NCBI GenBank assembly: GCA_963170055.1
Contig: CAUJGJ010000444.1
Span: forward strand, 1,773,501-1,837,500
DNA length: 64,000 nt
Direction: 5' to 3'
Source: Halisarca cf. caerulea
Lineage: Eukaryota > Porifera > Demospongiae > Chondrillida > Halisarcidae
The notes under the pieces were generated by a model. It had not been told where the DNA came from. It did no database searches and saw only the letters and a list, made by a program, of their open reading frames with translations. Shown here piece by piece: positions 11,892 to 24,600 of the stretch. Positions within the stretch are counted from its first letter, which is position 1; each line of letters starts with the position of its first letter. Both the position numbers and the translations under genes were made by a program.

Positions 11892-12909
11892 TGTAACGTT
11901 TTAAACTTAACTTTCTTAGAAAGTTCAAATTAGTATTTGATTTGTCATATCTTAGGAACTTTGCCAATTTTTCACTTTTCCTAATTTTAAAGTTATGTTT
12001 CTAACTTTATCTTTGCGATAAATATTATTTAAACTTTGTAACGTTTTAAACTTAACTTTCTTAGAAAGTTAAAATTAGTATTTGATTTGTCATATCTTAG
12101 AAACTTTGCCAATTTTTCACTTTGCCTAATTTTTAAAGTTATGTTTGTAACTTTATCTTTGCGATAAATATTATTTAAACTTTGTAACGTTTTAAACTTA
12201 ACTTTCTTAGAAAGTTAAAATTAGTATTTGATTTGTCATATCTTAGAAACTTTGCCAATTTTTCACTTTGCCTAATTTTAATGTTATGTTTCTAACTTTA
12301 TCTTTGCGAAAAATATTATTTAAAGTTTGTAACGTTTTAAACTTAACTTTCTTAGAAAGTTCAAATTAGTATTTGATTTGTCATATCTTAGGAACTTTGC
12401 CAATTTTTCACTTTTCCTAATTTTAAAGTTATGTTTCTAACTTTATCTTTGCGATAAATATTATTTAAACTTTGTAACGTTTTAAACTTAACTTTCTTAG
12501 AAAGTTAAAATTAGTATTTGATTTGTCATATCTTAGAAACTTTGCCAATTTTTCACTTTGCCTAATTTTTAAAGTTATGTTTCTAACTTTATCTTTGCGA
12601 TAAATATTATTTAAACTTTGTAACGTTTTAAACTTAACTTTCTTAGAAAGTTCAAATTAGTATTTGATTTGTCATATCTTAGGAACTTTGCCAATTTTTC
12701 ACTTTTCCTAATTTTAAAGTTATGTTTCTAACTTTATCTTTGCGATAAATATTATTTAAACTTTGTAACGTTTTAAACTTAACTTTCTTAGAAAGTTAAA
12801 ATTAGTATTTGATTTGTCATATCTTAGAAACTTTGCCAATTTTTCACTTTGCCTAATTTTTAAAGTTATGTTTCTAACTTTATCTTTGCGATAAATATTA
12901 TTTAAAGTT
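11892..12909 (+). repeat. 291-bp dimer HOR
   Basis: The unit is a monomer with AGTTCAAA plus CACTTTTCC (rare G to T in the second ACTTTGCC) followed by a 146-bp plain monomer. Copies are at 11892-12182, 12328-12618 and 12619-12909. A single extra monomer (12183-12327) with a GAAAAAT change lies between the first two. The same AGTTCAAA/CACTTTTCC monomer reappears alone at 35279 and 36877. Confidence 0.85.
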
Positions 12910-13636
12910 TGTAACGTTTTAAACTTAATTTACTTAGAAAGTTCAAATTAGTATTTGATTTGTCATATATTAGAACCTTTGCAAATTTTTCACTTTGCCT
13001 AATTTTTAAAGTTATGTTTCTAACTTTATCTTTGCGATAAATATTATTTAAAGTTTGTAACGTTTTAAACTTAACTTTCTTAGAAAGTTAAAATTAGTAT
13101 TTGATTTGTCATATCTTAGGAACTTTGCCAATTTTTCACTTTGCCTAATTTTAAAGTTATGTTTCTAACTTTATCTTTGCGATAAATATTATTTAAACTT
13201 TGTAACGTTTTAAACTTAACTTTCTTAGAAAGTTAAAATTAGTAGTTCATTTGTCATATCTTAGAAACTTTGCCAATTTTTCACTTTGCCTAATTTTAAA
13301 GTTATGTTTCTAACTTTATCTTTGCGATAAATATTATTTAAGGTTTGTAACGTTTTAAACTTAACTTTCTTAGAAAGTTAAAATTAGTGTTTGATTTGTC
13401 ATATCTTAGAAACTTTGCCAATTTTTCACTTTGCCTAATTTTTAAAGTTATGTTTCTAACTTTATCTTTGCGATAAATATTATTTAAACTTTGTAACGTT
13501 TTAAACTTAACTTACTTAGAAATTTAAAATTAGTAGTTCAATTGTCATATCATAGGAACTTTGCCAATTTTTCACTTAGCCTAATTTTAAAGTTATGTTT
13601 CTAACTTTATCTTTGCGATAAATATTATTTAAAGTT

Positions 13637-15228
13637 TGTAACGTTTTAAACTTAACTTTCTTAGAAAGTTAAAATTAGTATTTGATTTGTCATATCTTAG
13701 GAACTTTGCCAATTTTTCACTTTGCCTAATTTTAAAGTTATGTTTCTAACTTTATCTTTGCGATAAATATTATTTAAAGTTTGTAACGTTTTAAACTTAA
13801 CTTTCTTAGAAAGTTAAAATTAGTATTTGATTTGTCATATCTTAGGAACATTACCAATTTTTCACTTTGCCTAATTTTATAGTTGTGTTTCTAACTTTAT
13901 CTTTGCGATAAATATTATTTAAAGTTTGTAACTTTTTAAACTTAACTTTCTTAGAAAGTTAAAATTAGTAGTTCATTTGTCATATCTTAGAAACTTTGCC
14001 AATTTTTCACTTTGCCTAATTTTAAAGTTATGTTTCTAACTTTACCTTTGCGATAAATATTATTTAAACTTTGTAACGTTTTAAACTTAACTTTCTTAGA
14101 AAGTTAAAATTAGTATTTCATTTGTCATATCTTAGAAACTTTGCCAATTTTTCACTTTGCCTAATTTTAAAGTTATGTTTCTAACTTTATCTTTGCGATA
14201 AATATTATTTAAACTTTGTAACGTTTTAAACTTAACTTTCTTAGAAAGTTCAAATTAGTATTTGATTTGTCATATCTTAGAACCTTTGCAAATTTTTCAC
14301 TTTGCCTAATTTTAAAGTTATGTTTCTAACTTTATCTTTGCGATAAATATTATTTAAGGTTTGTAACGTTTTAAACTTAACTTTCTTAGAAAGTTAAAAT
14401 TAGTGTTTGATTTGTCATATCTTAGAAACTTTGCCAATTTTTCACTTTGCCTAATTTTTAAAGTTATGTTTCTAACTTTATCTTTGCGATAAATATTATT
14501 TAAACTTTGTAACGTTTTAAACTTAACTTACTTAGAAATTTAAAATTAGTAGTTCAATTGTCATATCATAGGAACTTTGCCAATTTTTCACTTTGCCTAA
14601 TTTTAAAGTTATGTTTCTAACTTTATCTTTGCGATAAATATTATTTAAACTTTGTAACGTTTTAAACTTAACTTTCTTAGAAAGTTTAAATTAGTATTTG
14701 ATTTGTCATATCTTAGGAACTTTGCCAATTTTTCACTTTGCCTAATTTTAAAGTTATGTTTCTAACTTTATCTTTGCGATAAATATTATTTAAGGTTTGT
14801 AACGTTTTAAACTTAACTTTCTTAGAAAGTTAAAATTAGTGTTTGATTTGTCATATCTTAGAAACTTTGCCAATTTTTCACTTTGCCTAATTTTTAAAGT
14901 TATGTTTCTAACTTTATCTTTGCGATAAATATTATTTAAACTTTGTAACGTTTTAAACTTAACTTACTTAGAAATTTAAAATTAGTAGTTCAATTGTCAT
15001 ATCATAGGAACTTTGCCAATTTTTCACTTAGCCTAATTTTAAAGTTATGTTTCTAACTTTATCTTTGCGATAAATATTATTTAAACTTTGTAACGTTTTA
15101 AACTTAACTTTCTTAGAAAGTTTAAATTAGTATTTGATTTGTCATATCTTAGGAACTTTGCCAATTTTTCACTTTGCCTAATTTTAAAGTTATGTTTCTA
15201 ACTTTATCTTTGCGATAAATATTATTTA
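13637..15228 (+). repeat. Segmental duplication, copy 1 (offset 2,757 bp)
   Basis: About eleven monomers here match 16394-17985 in type order. The order is plain, AACATTACC with TATAGTTG, TAACTTTT with GTTCAT and TTACCTTTG, TATTTCAT, AGTTCAAA with AACCTTTGCAAA ending AAGGT, GTGTTTGAT (146 bp), GTTCAAT, AGTTTAAA ending AAGGT, GTGTTTGAT, GTTCAAT with CACTTAGCC, AGTTTAAA. The offset equals 19 monomers plus two single-base insertions. The rare TTACCTTTG change is shared by both copies. Confidence 0.88.
14362..14797 (+). repeat. H-Q-a trimer module (GTGTTTGAT / GTTCAAT / AGTTTAAA)
   Basis: A recurring trio. H is a 146-bp monomer with AGTGTTTGAT. Q has TTACTT, AGAAATTTA, GTTCAATTG and CATAGG together. 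The a-type carries AGTTTAAAT. H starts at 13346, 14362, 14798, 17119, 17555, 18571, 19733, 35860, 37459, 38187, 40364 and 43702, always after a monomer ending AAGGT and nearly always followed by Q and then a. This is the most mobile linked block in the array. Q also occurs without H (11021, 15234, 16104, 22786, 24823, 26860, 28456 and others). Confidence 0.88.
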
Positions 15229-15378
15229 AACTTTGTAACGTTTTAAACTTAACTTACTTAGAAATTTAAAATTAGTAGTTCAATTGTCATATCATAGGAA
15301 CTTTGCCAATTTTTCACTTAGCCTAATTTTAAAGTTATGTTTCTAACTTTATCTTTGCGATAAATATTATTTAAACTT

Positions 15379-16828
15379 TGTAACGTTTTAAACTTAACTT
15401 TCTTAGAAAGTTTAAATTAGTATTTGATTTGTCATATCTTAGGAACTTTGCCAATTTTTCACTTTGCCTAATTTTAAAGTTATGTTTCTAACTTTATCTT
15501 TGCGATAAATATTATTTAAAGTTTGTAACGTTTTAAACTTAACTTTCTTAGAAAGTTAAAATTAGTATTTGATTTGTCATATCTTAGGAACTTTGCCAAT
15601 TTTTCACTTTGCCTAATTTTAAAGTTATGTTTCTAACTTTATCTTTGCGATAAATATTATTTAAAGTTTGTAACGTTTTAAACTTAACTTTCTTAGAAAG
15701 TTAAAATTAGTATTTGATTTGTCATATCTTAGGAACATTACCAATTTTTCACTTTGCCTAATTTTATAGTTGTGTTTCTAACTTTATCTTTGCGATAAAT
15801 ATTATTTAAAGTTTGTAACTTTTTAAACTTAACTTTCTTAGAAAGTTAAAATTAGTAGTTCATTTGTCATATCTTAGAAACTTTGCCAATTTTTCACTTT
15901 GCCTAATTTTAAAGTTATGTTTCTAACTTTATCTTTGCGATAAATATTATTTAAACTTTGTAACGTTTTAAACTTAACTTTCTTAGAAAGTTTAAATTAG
16001 TATTTGATTTGTCATATCTTAGGAACTTTGCCAATTTTTCACTTTGCCTAATTTTAAAGTTATGTTTCTAACTTTATCTTTGCGATAAATATTATTTAAA
16101 CTTTGTAACGTTTTAAACTTAACTTACTTAGAAATTTAAAATTAGTAGTTCAATTGTCATATCATAGGAACTTTGCCAATTTTTCACTTAGCCTAATTTT
16201 AAAGTTATGTTTCTAACTTTATCTTTGCGATAAATATTATTTAAACTTTGTAACGTTTTAAACTTAACTTTCTTAGAAAGTTTAAATTAGTATTTGATTT
16301 GTCATATCTTAGGAACTTTGCCAATTTTTCACTTTGCCTAATTTTAAAGTTATGTTTCTAACTTTATCTTTGCGATAAATATTATTTAAAGTTTGTAACG
16401 TTTTAAACTTAACTTTCTTAGAAAGTTAAAATTAGTATTTGATTTGTCATATCTTAGGAACTTTGCCAATTTTTCACTTTGCCTAATTTTAAAGTTATGT
16501 TTCTAACTTTATCTTTGCGATAAATATTATTTAAAGTTTGTAACGTTTTAAACTTAACTTTCTTAGAAAGTTAAAATTAGTATTTGATTTGTCATATCTT
16601 AGGAACATTACCAATTTTTCACTTTGCCTAATTTTATAGTTGTGTTTCTAACTTTATCTTTGCGATAAATATTATTTAAAGTTTGTAACTTTTTAAACTT
16701 AACTTTCTTAGAAAGTTAAAATTAGTAGTTCATTTGTCATATCTTAGAAACTTTGCCAATTTTTCACTTTGCCTAATTTTAAAGTTATGTTTCTAACTTT
16801 ACCTTTGCGATAAATATTATTTAAACTT
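15379..16828 (+). repeat. 870-bp 6-mer HOR, nested
   Basis: The series AGTTTAAA, plain, AACATTACC/TATAGTTG, TAACTTTT/GTTCAT at 15379-15958 repeats at 16249-16828, 870 bp later (six monomers). An AGTTTAAA and a GTTCAAT/CACTTAGCC monomer lie between. The TAACTTTT marker itself starts at 13927, 15814, 16684 and 18136. Confidence 0.82.
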
Positions 16829-17985
16829 TGTAACGTTTTAAACTTAACTTTCTTAGAAAGTTAAAATTAGTATTTCATTTGTCATATCTTAGAAACTTTG
16901 CCAATTTTTCACTTTGCCTAATTTTAAAGTTATGTTTCTAACTTTATCTTTGCGATAAATATTATTTAAACTTTGTAACGTTTTAAACTTAACTTTCTTA
17001 GAAAGTTCAAATTAGTATTTGATTTGTCATATCTTAGAACCTTTGCAAATTTTTCACTTTGCCTAATTTTAAAGTTATGTTTCTAACTTTATCTTTGCGA
17101 TAAATATTATTTAAGGTTTGTAACGTTTTAAACTTAACTTTCTTAGAAAGTTAAAATTAGTGTTTGATTTGTCATATCTTAGAAACTTTGCCAATTTTTC
17201 ACTTTGCCTAATTTTTAAAGTTATGTTTCTAACTTTATCTTTGCGATAAATATTATTTAAACTTTGTAACGTTTTAAACTTAACTTACTTAGAAATTTAA
17301 AATTAGTAGTTCAATTGTCATATCATAGGAACTTTGCCAATTTTTCACTTTGCCTAATTTTAAAGTTATGTTTCTAACTTTATCTTTGCGATAAATATTA
17401 TTTAAACTTTGTAACGTTTTAAACTTAACTTTCTTAGAAAGTTTAAATTAGTATTTGATTTGTCATATCTTAGGAACTTTGCCAATTTTTCACTTTGCCT
17501 AATTTTAAAGTTATGTTTCTAACTTTATCTTTGCGATAAATATTATTTAAGGTTTGTAACGTTTTAAACTTAACTTTCTTAGAAAGTTAAAATTAGTGTT
17601 TGATTTGTCATATCTTAGAAACTTTGCCAATTTTTCACTTTGCCTAATTTTTAAAGTTATGTTTCTAACTTTATCTTTGCGATAAATATTATTTAAACTT
17701 TGTAACGTTTTAAACTTAACTTACTTAGAAATTTAAAATTAGTAGTTCAATTGTCATATCATAGGAACTTTGCCAATTTTTCACTTAGCCTAATTTTAAA
17801 GTTATGTTTCTAACTTTATCTTTGCGATAAATATTATTTAAACTTTGTAACGTTTTAAACTTAACTTTCTTAGAAAGTTTAAATTAGTATTTGATTTGTC
17901 ATATCTTAGGAACTTTGCCAATTTTTCACTTTGCCTAATTTTAAAGTTATGTTTCTAACTTTATCTTTGCGATAAATATTATTTA
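16394..17985 (+). repeat. Segmental duplication, copy 2
   Basis: Second copy of the block at 13637-15228. Part of it is repeated again 1,452 bp later: 18136-18861 carries the TAACTTTT, TATTTCAT, AGTTCAAA/AACCTTTGCAAA, GTGTTTGAT, GTTCAAT order. The third version has a private TAAACTTATG change in its Q monomer (18717). Confidence 0.85.
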
Positions 17986-20168
17986 AAGTTTGTAACGTTT
18001 TAAACTTAACTTTCTTAGAAAGTTAAAATTAGTATTTGATTTGTCATATCTTAGGAACTTTGCCAATTTTTCACTTTGCCTAATTTTAAAGTTATGTTTC
18101 TAACTTTATCTTTGCGATAAATATTATTTAAAGTTTGTAACTTTTTAAACTTAACTTTCTTAGAAAGTTAAAATTAGTAGTTCATTTGTCATATCTTAGA
18201 AACTTTGCCAATTTTTCACTTTGCCTAATTTTAAAGTTATGTTTCTAACTTTACCTTTGCGATAAATATTATTTAAACTTTGTAACGTTTTAAACTTAAC
18301 TTTCTTAGAAAGTTAAAATTAGTATTTCATTTGTCATATCTTAGAAACTTTGCCAATTTTTCACTTTGCCTAATTTTAAAGTTATGTTTCTAACTTTATC
18401 TTTGCGATAAATATTATTTAAACTTTGTAACGTTTTAAACTTAACTTTCTTAGAAAGTTCAAATTAGTATTTGATTTGTCATATCTTAGAACCTTTGCAA
18501 ATTTTTCACTTTGCCTAATTTTAAAGTTATGTTTCTAACTTTATCTTTGCGATAAATATTATTTAAGGTTTGTAACGTTTTAAACTTAACTTTCTTAGAA
18601 AGTTAAAATTAGTGTTTGATTTGTCATATCTTAGAAACTTTGCCAATTTTTCACTTTGCCTAATTTTTAAAGTTATGTTTCTAACTTTATCTTTGCGATA
18701 AATATTATTTAAACTTTGTAACGTTTTAAACTTAACTTACTTAGAAATTTAAAATTAGTAGTTCAATTGTCATATCATAGGAACTTTGCCAATTTTTCAC
18801 TTTGCCTAATTTTAAACTTATGTTTCTAACTTTATCTTTGCGATAAATATTATTTAAACTTTGTAACGTTTTAAACTTAACTTTCTTAGAAAGTTTAAAT
18901 TAGTATTTGATTTGTCATATCTTAGGAACTTTGCCAATTTTTCACTTTGCCTAATTTTAAAGTTATGTTTCTAACTTTATCTTTGCGATAAATATTATTT
19001 AAAGTTTGTAACGTTTTAAACTTAACTTTCTTAGAAAGTTAAAATTAGTATTTGATTTGTCATATCTTAGGAACTTTGCCAATTTTTCACTTTGCCTAAT
19101 TTTAAAGTTATGTTTCTAACTTTATCTTTGCGATAAATATTATTTAAAGTTTGTAACGTTTTAAACTTAACTTTCTTAGAAAGTTAAAATTAGTATTTGA
19201 TTTGTCATATCTTAGGAACATTACCAATTTTTCACTTTGCCTAATTTTATAGTTGTGTTTCTAACTTTATCTTTGCGATAAATATTATTTAAAGTTTGTA
19301 ACGTTTTAAACTTAACTTTCTTAGAAAGTTAAAATTAGTAGTTCATTTGTCATATCTTAGAACCTTTGCCAATTTTTCACTTTGCCTAATTTTAAAGTTA
19401 TGTTTCTAACTTTATCTTTGCGATAAATATTATTTAAACTTTGTAACGTTTTAAACTTAACTTTCTTAGAAAGTTAAAATTAGTATTTGATTTGTCATAT
19501 CTTAGAAACTTTGCCGATTTTTCACTTTGCCTAATTTTTAAAGTTATGTTTCTAACTTTATCTTTGCGATAAATATTATTTAAAGTTTGTAACGTTTTAA
19601 ACTTAACTTTCTTAGAAAGTTAAAATTAGTATTTGATTTGTCATATCTTAGGAACTTTGCCAATTTTTCACTTTGCCTAATTTTAAAGTTATGTTTCTAA
19701 CTTTATCTTTGCGATAAATATTATTTAAGGTTTGTAACGTTTTAAACTTAACTTTCTTAGAAAGTTAAAATTAGTGTTTGATTTGTCATATCTTAGAAAC
19801 TTTACCAATCTTTCACTTTGCCTAATTTTTAAAGTTATGTTTCTAACTTTATCTTTGCGATAAATATTATTTAAACTTTGTAACGTTTTAAACTTAACTT
19901 ACTTAGAAATTTAAAATTAGTAGTTCAATTGTCATATCATAGGAACTTTGCCAATTTTTCACTTTGCCTAATTTTAAAGTTATGTTTCTAACTTTATCTT
20001 TGCGATAAATATTATTTAAACTTTGTAACGTTTTAAACTTAACTTTCTTAGAAAGTTTAAATTAGTATTTGATTTGTCATATCTTAGGAACTTTGCCAAT
20101 TTTTCACTTTGCCTAATTTTAAAGTTATGTTTCTAACTTTATCTTTGCGATAAATATTATTTAAACTT

Positions 20169-21618
20169 TGTAACGTTTTAAACTTAACTTTCTTAGAAAG
20201 TTAAAATTAGTATTTCATTTGTCATATCTTAGGAACATTACCAATTTTTCACTTTGCCTAATTTTATAGTTGTGTTTCTAAATTTATCTTTGCGATAAAT
20301 ATTATTTAAAGTTTGTAACGTTTTAAACTTAACTTTCTTAGAAAGTTAAAATTAGTATTTGATTTGTCATATCTTAGGAACTTTGCCAATTTTTCACTTT
20401 GCCTAATTTTAAAGTTATGTTTCTAACTTTATCTTTGCGATAAATATTATTTAAACTTTGTAACGTTTTAAACTTAACTTTCTTAGAAAGTTAAAATTAG
20501 TATTTCATTTGTCATATCTTAAGAACATTACCAATTTTTCACTTTGCCTAATTTTATAATTGTGTTTCTAACTTTATCTTTGCGATAAATATTATTTAAA
20601 CTTTATAACGTTTTAAACTTAACTTTCTTAGAAAGTTAAAATTAGTAGTTCATTTGTCATATCTTAGAAACTTTGCCAATTTTTCACTTTGCCTAATTTT
20701 AAAGTTATGTTTCTAACTTTATCTTTGCGATAAATATTATTTAAAGTTTGTAACGTTTTAAACTTAACTTTCTTAGAAAGTTAAAATTAGTATTTGATTT
20801 GTCATATCTTAGGAACTTTGCCAATTTTTCACTTTGCCTAATTTTAAAGTTATGTTTCTAACTTTATCTTTGCGATAAATATTATTTAAACTTTGTAACG
20901 TTTTAAACTTAACTTTCTTAGAAAGTTAAAATTAGTATTTGATTTGTCATATCTTAGGAACATTACCAATTTTTCACTTTGCCTAATTTTATAGTTGTGT
21001 TTCTAAATTTATCTTTGCGATAAATATTATTTAAACTTTGTAACGTTTTAAACTTAACTTTCTTAGAAAGTTAAAATTAGTATTTGATTTGTCATATCTT
21101 AGGAACTTTGCCAATTTTTCACTTTGCCTAATTTTAAAGTTATGTTTCTAACTTTATCTTTGCGATAAATATTATTTAAAGTTTGTAACGTTTTAAACTT
21201 AACTTTCTTAGAAAGTTAAAATTAGTATTTCATTTGTCATATCTTAAGAACATTACCAATTTTTCACTTTGCCTAATTTTATAATTGTGTTTCTAACTTT
21301 ATCTTTGCGATAAATATTATTTAAACTTTATAACGTTTTAAACTTAACTTTCTTAGAAAGTTAAAATTAGTAGTTCATTTGTCATATCTTAGAAACTTTG
21401 CCAATTTTTCACTTTGCCTAATTTTAAAGTTATGTTTCTAACTTTATCTTTGCGATAAATATTATTTAAACTTTGTAACGTTTTAAACTTAACTTTCTTA
21501 GAAAGTTAAAATTAGTATTTGATTTGTCATATCTTAGGAACTTTGCCAATTTTTCACTTTGCCTAATTTTAAAGTTATGTTTCTAACTTTATCTTTGCGA
21601 TAAATATTATTTAAACTT
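20169..21618 (+). repeat. 725-bp 5-mer HOR, two copies
   Basis: Units 20169-20893 and 20894-21618 both run: AACATTACC monomer with the rare CTAAATTTATC change; plain; TATTTCAT with TTAAGAACATT and TATAATTG; TATAACG with GTTCAT; plain. TTAAGAACATT at 20459 and 21184, and TATAACG at 20604 and 21329, are each exactly 725 bp apart. The unit looks like a shorter relative of the 14-mer that follows, which reuses the TATAATTG and TATAACG pair. Confidence 0.88.
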
Positions 21619-24600
21619 TGTAACGTTTTAAACTTAACTTTCTTAGAAAGTTAAAATTAGTATTTGATTTGTCATATCTTAGGAACATTACCAATTTTTC
21701 ACTTTGCCTAATTTTATAGTTGTGTTTCTAACTTTATCTTTGCGATAAATATTATTTAAAGTTTGTAACGTTTTAAACTTAACTTTCTTAGAAAGTTAAA
21801 ATTAGTAGTTCATTTGTCATATCTTAGAAACTTTGCCAATTTTTCACTTTGCCTAATTTTAAAGTTATGTTTCTAACTTTATCTTTTCGATAAATATTAT
21901 TTAAACTTTGTAACGTTTTAAACTTAACTTTCTTAGAAAGTTAAAATTAGTATTTCATTTGTCATATCTTAGAAACTTTGCCAATTTTTCACTTTGCCTA
22001 ATTTTAAAGTTATGTTTCTAACTTTATCTTTGCGATAAATATTATTGAAACTTTGAAACGTTTTAAACTTAACTTTCTTAGAAAGTTAAAATTAGTATTT
22101 GATTTGTCATATCTTAGGAACTTTGCCAATTTTTCACTTTGCCTAATTTTAAAGTTATGTTTCTAACTTTATCTTTGCGATAAATATTATTTAAACTTTG
22201 TAACGTTTTAAACTTAACTTTCTTAGAAAGTTAAAATTAGTATTTGATTTGTCATATCTTAGGAACTTTGCCAATTTTTCACTTTGCCTAATTTTAAAGT
22301 TATGTTTCTAACTTTATCTTTGCGATAAATATTATTTAAACTTTGTAACGTTTTAAACTTTAAACTTAACTTTCTTAGAAAGTTAAAATTAGTATTTCAT
22401 TTGTCATATCTTAGGAACATTACCAATTTTTCACTTTGCCTAATTTTATAATTGTGTTTCTAACTTTATCTTTGCGATAAATATTATTTAAACTTTATAA
22501 CGTTTTAAACTTAACTTTCTTAGAAAGTTAAAATTAGTAGTTCATTTGTCATATCTTAGAAACTTTGCCAATTTTTCACTTTGCCTAATTTTATAGTTAT
22601 GTTTCTAACTTTATCTTTGCGATAAATATTATTTAAGGTTTGTAACGTTTTAAACTTAACTTTCTTAGAAAGTTAAAATTAGTAGTTCATTTGTCATATC
22701 TTAGAAACTTTGCCAATTTTTCACTTTGCCTAATTTTAAAGTTATGTTTCTAACTTTATCTTTGCGATAAATATTATTTAAACTTTGTAACGTTTTAAAC
22801 TTAACTTACTTAGAAATTTAAAATTAGTAGTTCAATTGTCATATCATAGGAACTTTGCCAATTTTTCACTTTGCCTAATTTTAAAGTTATGTTTCTAACT
22901 TTATCTTTGCGATAAATATTATTTAAACTTTGTAACGTTTTAAACTTAACTTTCTTAGAAAGTTTAAATTAGTATTTGATTTGTCATATCTTAGGAACTT
23001 TGCCAATTTTTCACTTTGCCTAATTTTAAAGTTATGTTTCTAACTTTATCTTTGCGATAAATATTATTTAAACTTTGTAACGTTTTAAACTTAACTTTCT
23101 TAGAAAGTTAAAATTAGTATTTGATTTGTCATATCTTAGGAACTTTGCCAATTTTTCACTTTGCCTAATTTTAAAGTTATGTTTCTAACTTTATCTTTGC
23201 GATAAATATTATTTAAACTTTGTAACGTTTTAAACTTAACTTTCTTAGAAAGTTAAAATTAGTATTTGATTTGTCATATCTTAGGAACATTACCAATTTT
23301 TCACTTTGCCTAATTTTATAATTGTGTTTCTAACTTTATCTTTGCGATAAATATTATTTAAACTTTATAACGTTTTAAACTTAACTTTCTTAGAAAGTTA
23401 AAATTAGTAGTTCATTTGTCATATCTTAGAAACTTTGCCAATTTTTCACTTTGCCTAATTTTAAAGTTATGTTTCTAACTTTATCTTTGCGATAAATATT
23501 ATTTAAACTTTGTAACGTTTTAAACTTAACTTTCTTAGAAAGTTAAAATTAGTATTTGATTTGTCATATCTTAGGAACTTTGCCAATTTTTCACTTTGCC
23601 TAATTTTAAAGTTATGTTTCTAACTTTATCTTTGCGATAAATATTATTGAAACTTTGTAACGTTTTAAACTTAACTTTCTTAGAAAGTTAAAATTAGTAT
23701 TTGATTTGTCATATCTTAGGAACATTACCAATTTTTCACTTTGCCTAATTTTATAGTTGTGTTTCTAACTTTATCTTTGCGATAAATATTATTTAAAGTT
23801 TGTAACGTTTTAAACTTAACTTTCTTAGAAAGTTAAAATTAGTAGTTCATTTGTCATATCTTAGAAACTTTGCCAATTTTTCACTTTGCCTAATTTTAAA
23901 GTTATGTTTCTAACTTTATCTTTTCGATAAATATTATTTAAACTTTGTAACGTTTTAAACTTAACTTTCTTAGAAAGTTAAAATTAGTATTTCATTTGTC
24001 ATATCTTAGAAACTTTGCCAATTTTTCACTTTGCCTAATTTTAAAGTTATGTTTCTAACTTTATCTTTGCGATAAATATTATTGAAACTTTGAAACGTTT
24101 TAAACTTAACTTTCTTAGAAAGTTAAAATTAGTATTTGATTTGTCATATCTTAGGAACTTTGCCAATTTTTCACTTTGCCTAATTTTAAAGTTATGTTTC
24201 TAACTTTATCTTTGCGATAAATATTATTTAAACTTTGTAACGTTTTAAACTTAACTTTCTTAGAAAGTTAAAATTAGTATTTGATTTGTCATATCTTAGG
24301 AACTTTGCCAATTTTTCACTTTGCCTAATTTTAAAGTTATGTTTCTAACTTTATCTTTGCGATAAATATTATTTAAACTTTGTAACGTTTTAAACTTTAA
24401 ACTTAACTTTCTTAGAAAGTTAAAATTAGTATTTCATTTGTCATATCTTAGGAACATTACCAATTTTTCACTTTGCCTAATTTTATAATTGTGTTTCTAA
24501 CTTTATCTTTGCGATAAATATTATTTAAACTTTATAACGTTTTAAACTTAACTTTCTTAGAAAGTTAAAATTAGTAGTTCATTTGTCATATCTTAGAAAC

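Noticed and set aside
22430..22460. TATAAT-like promoter in the TTTTATAATTG variants
   Set aside because: It is a two-base variant of the variable 97-104 box, repeated within HOR copies with no downstream gene; chance matches are expected in DNA with 77% A+T.
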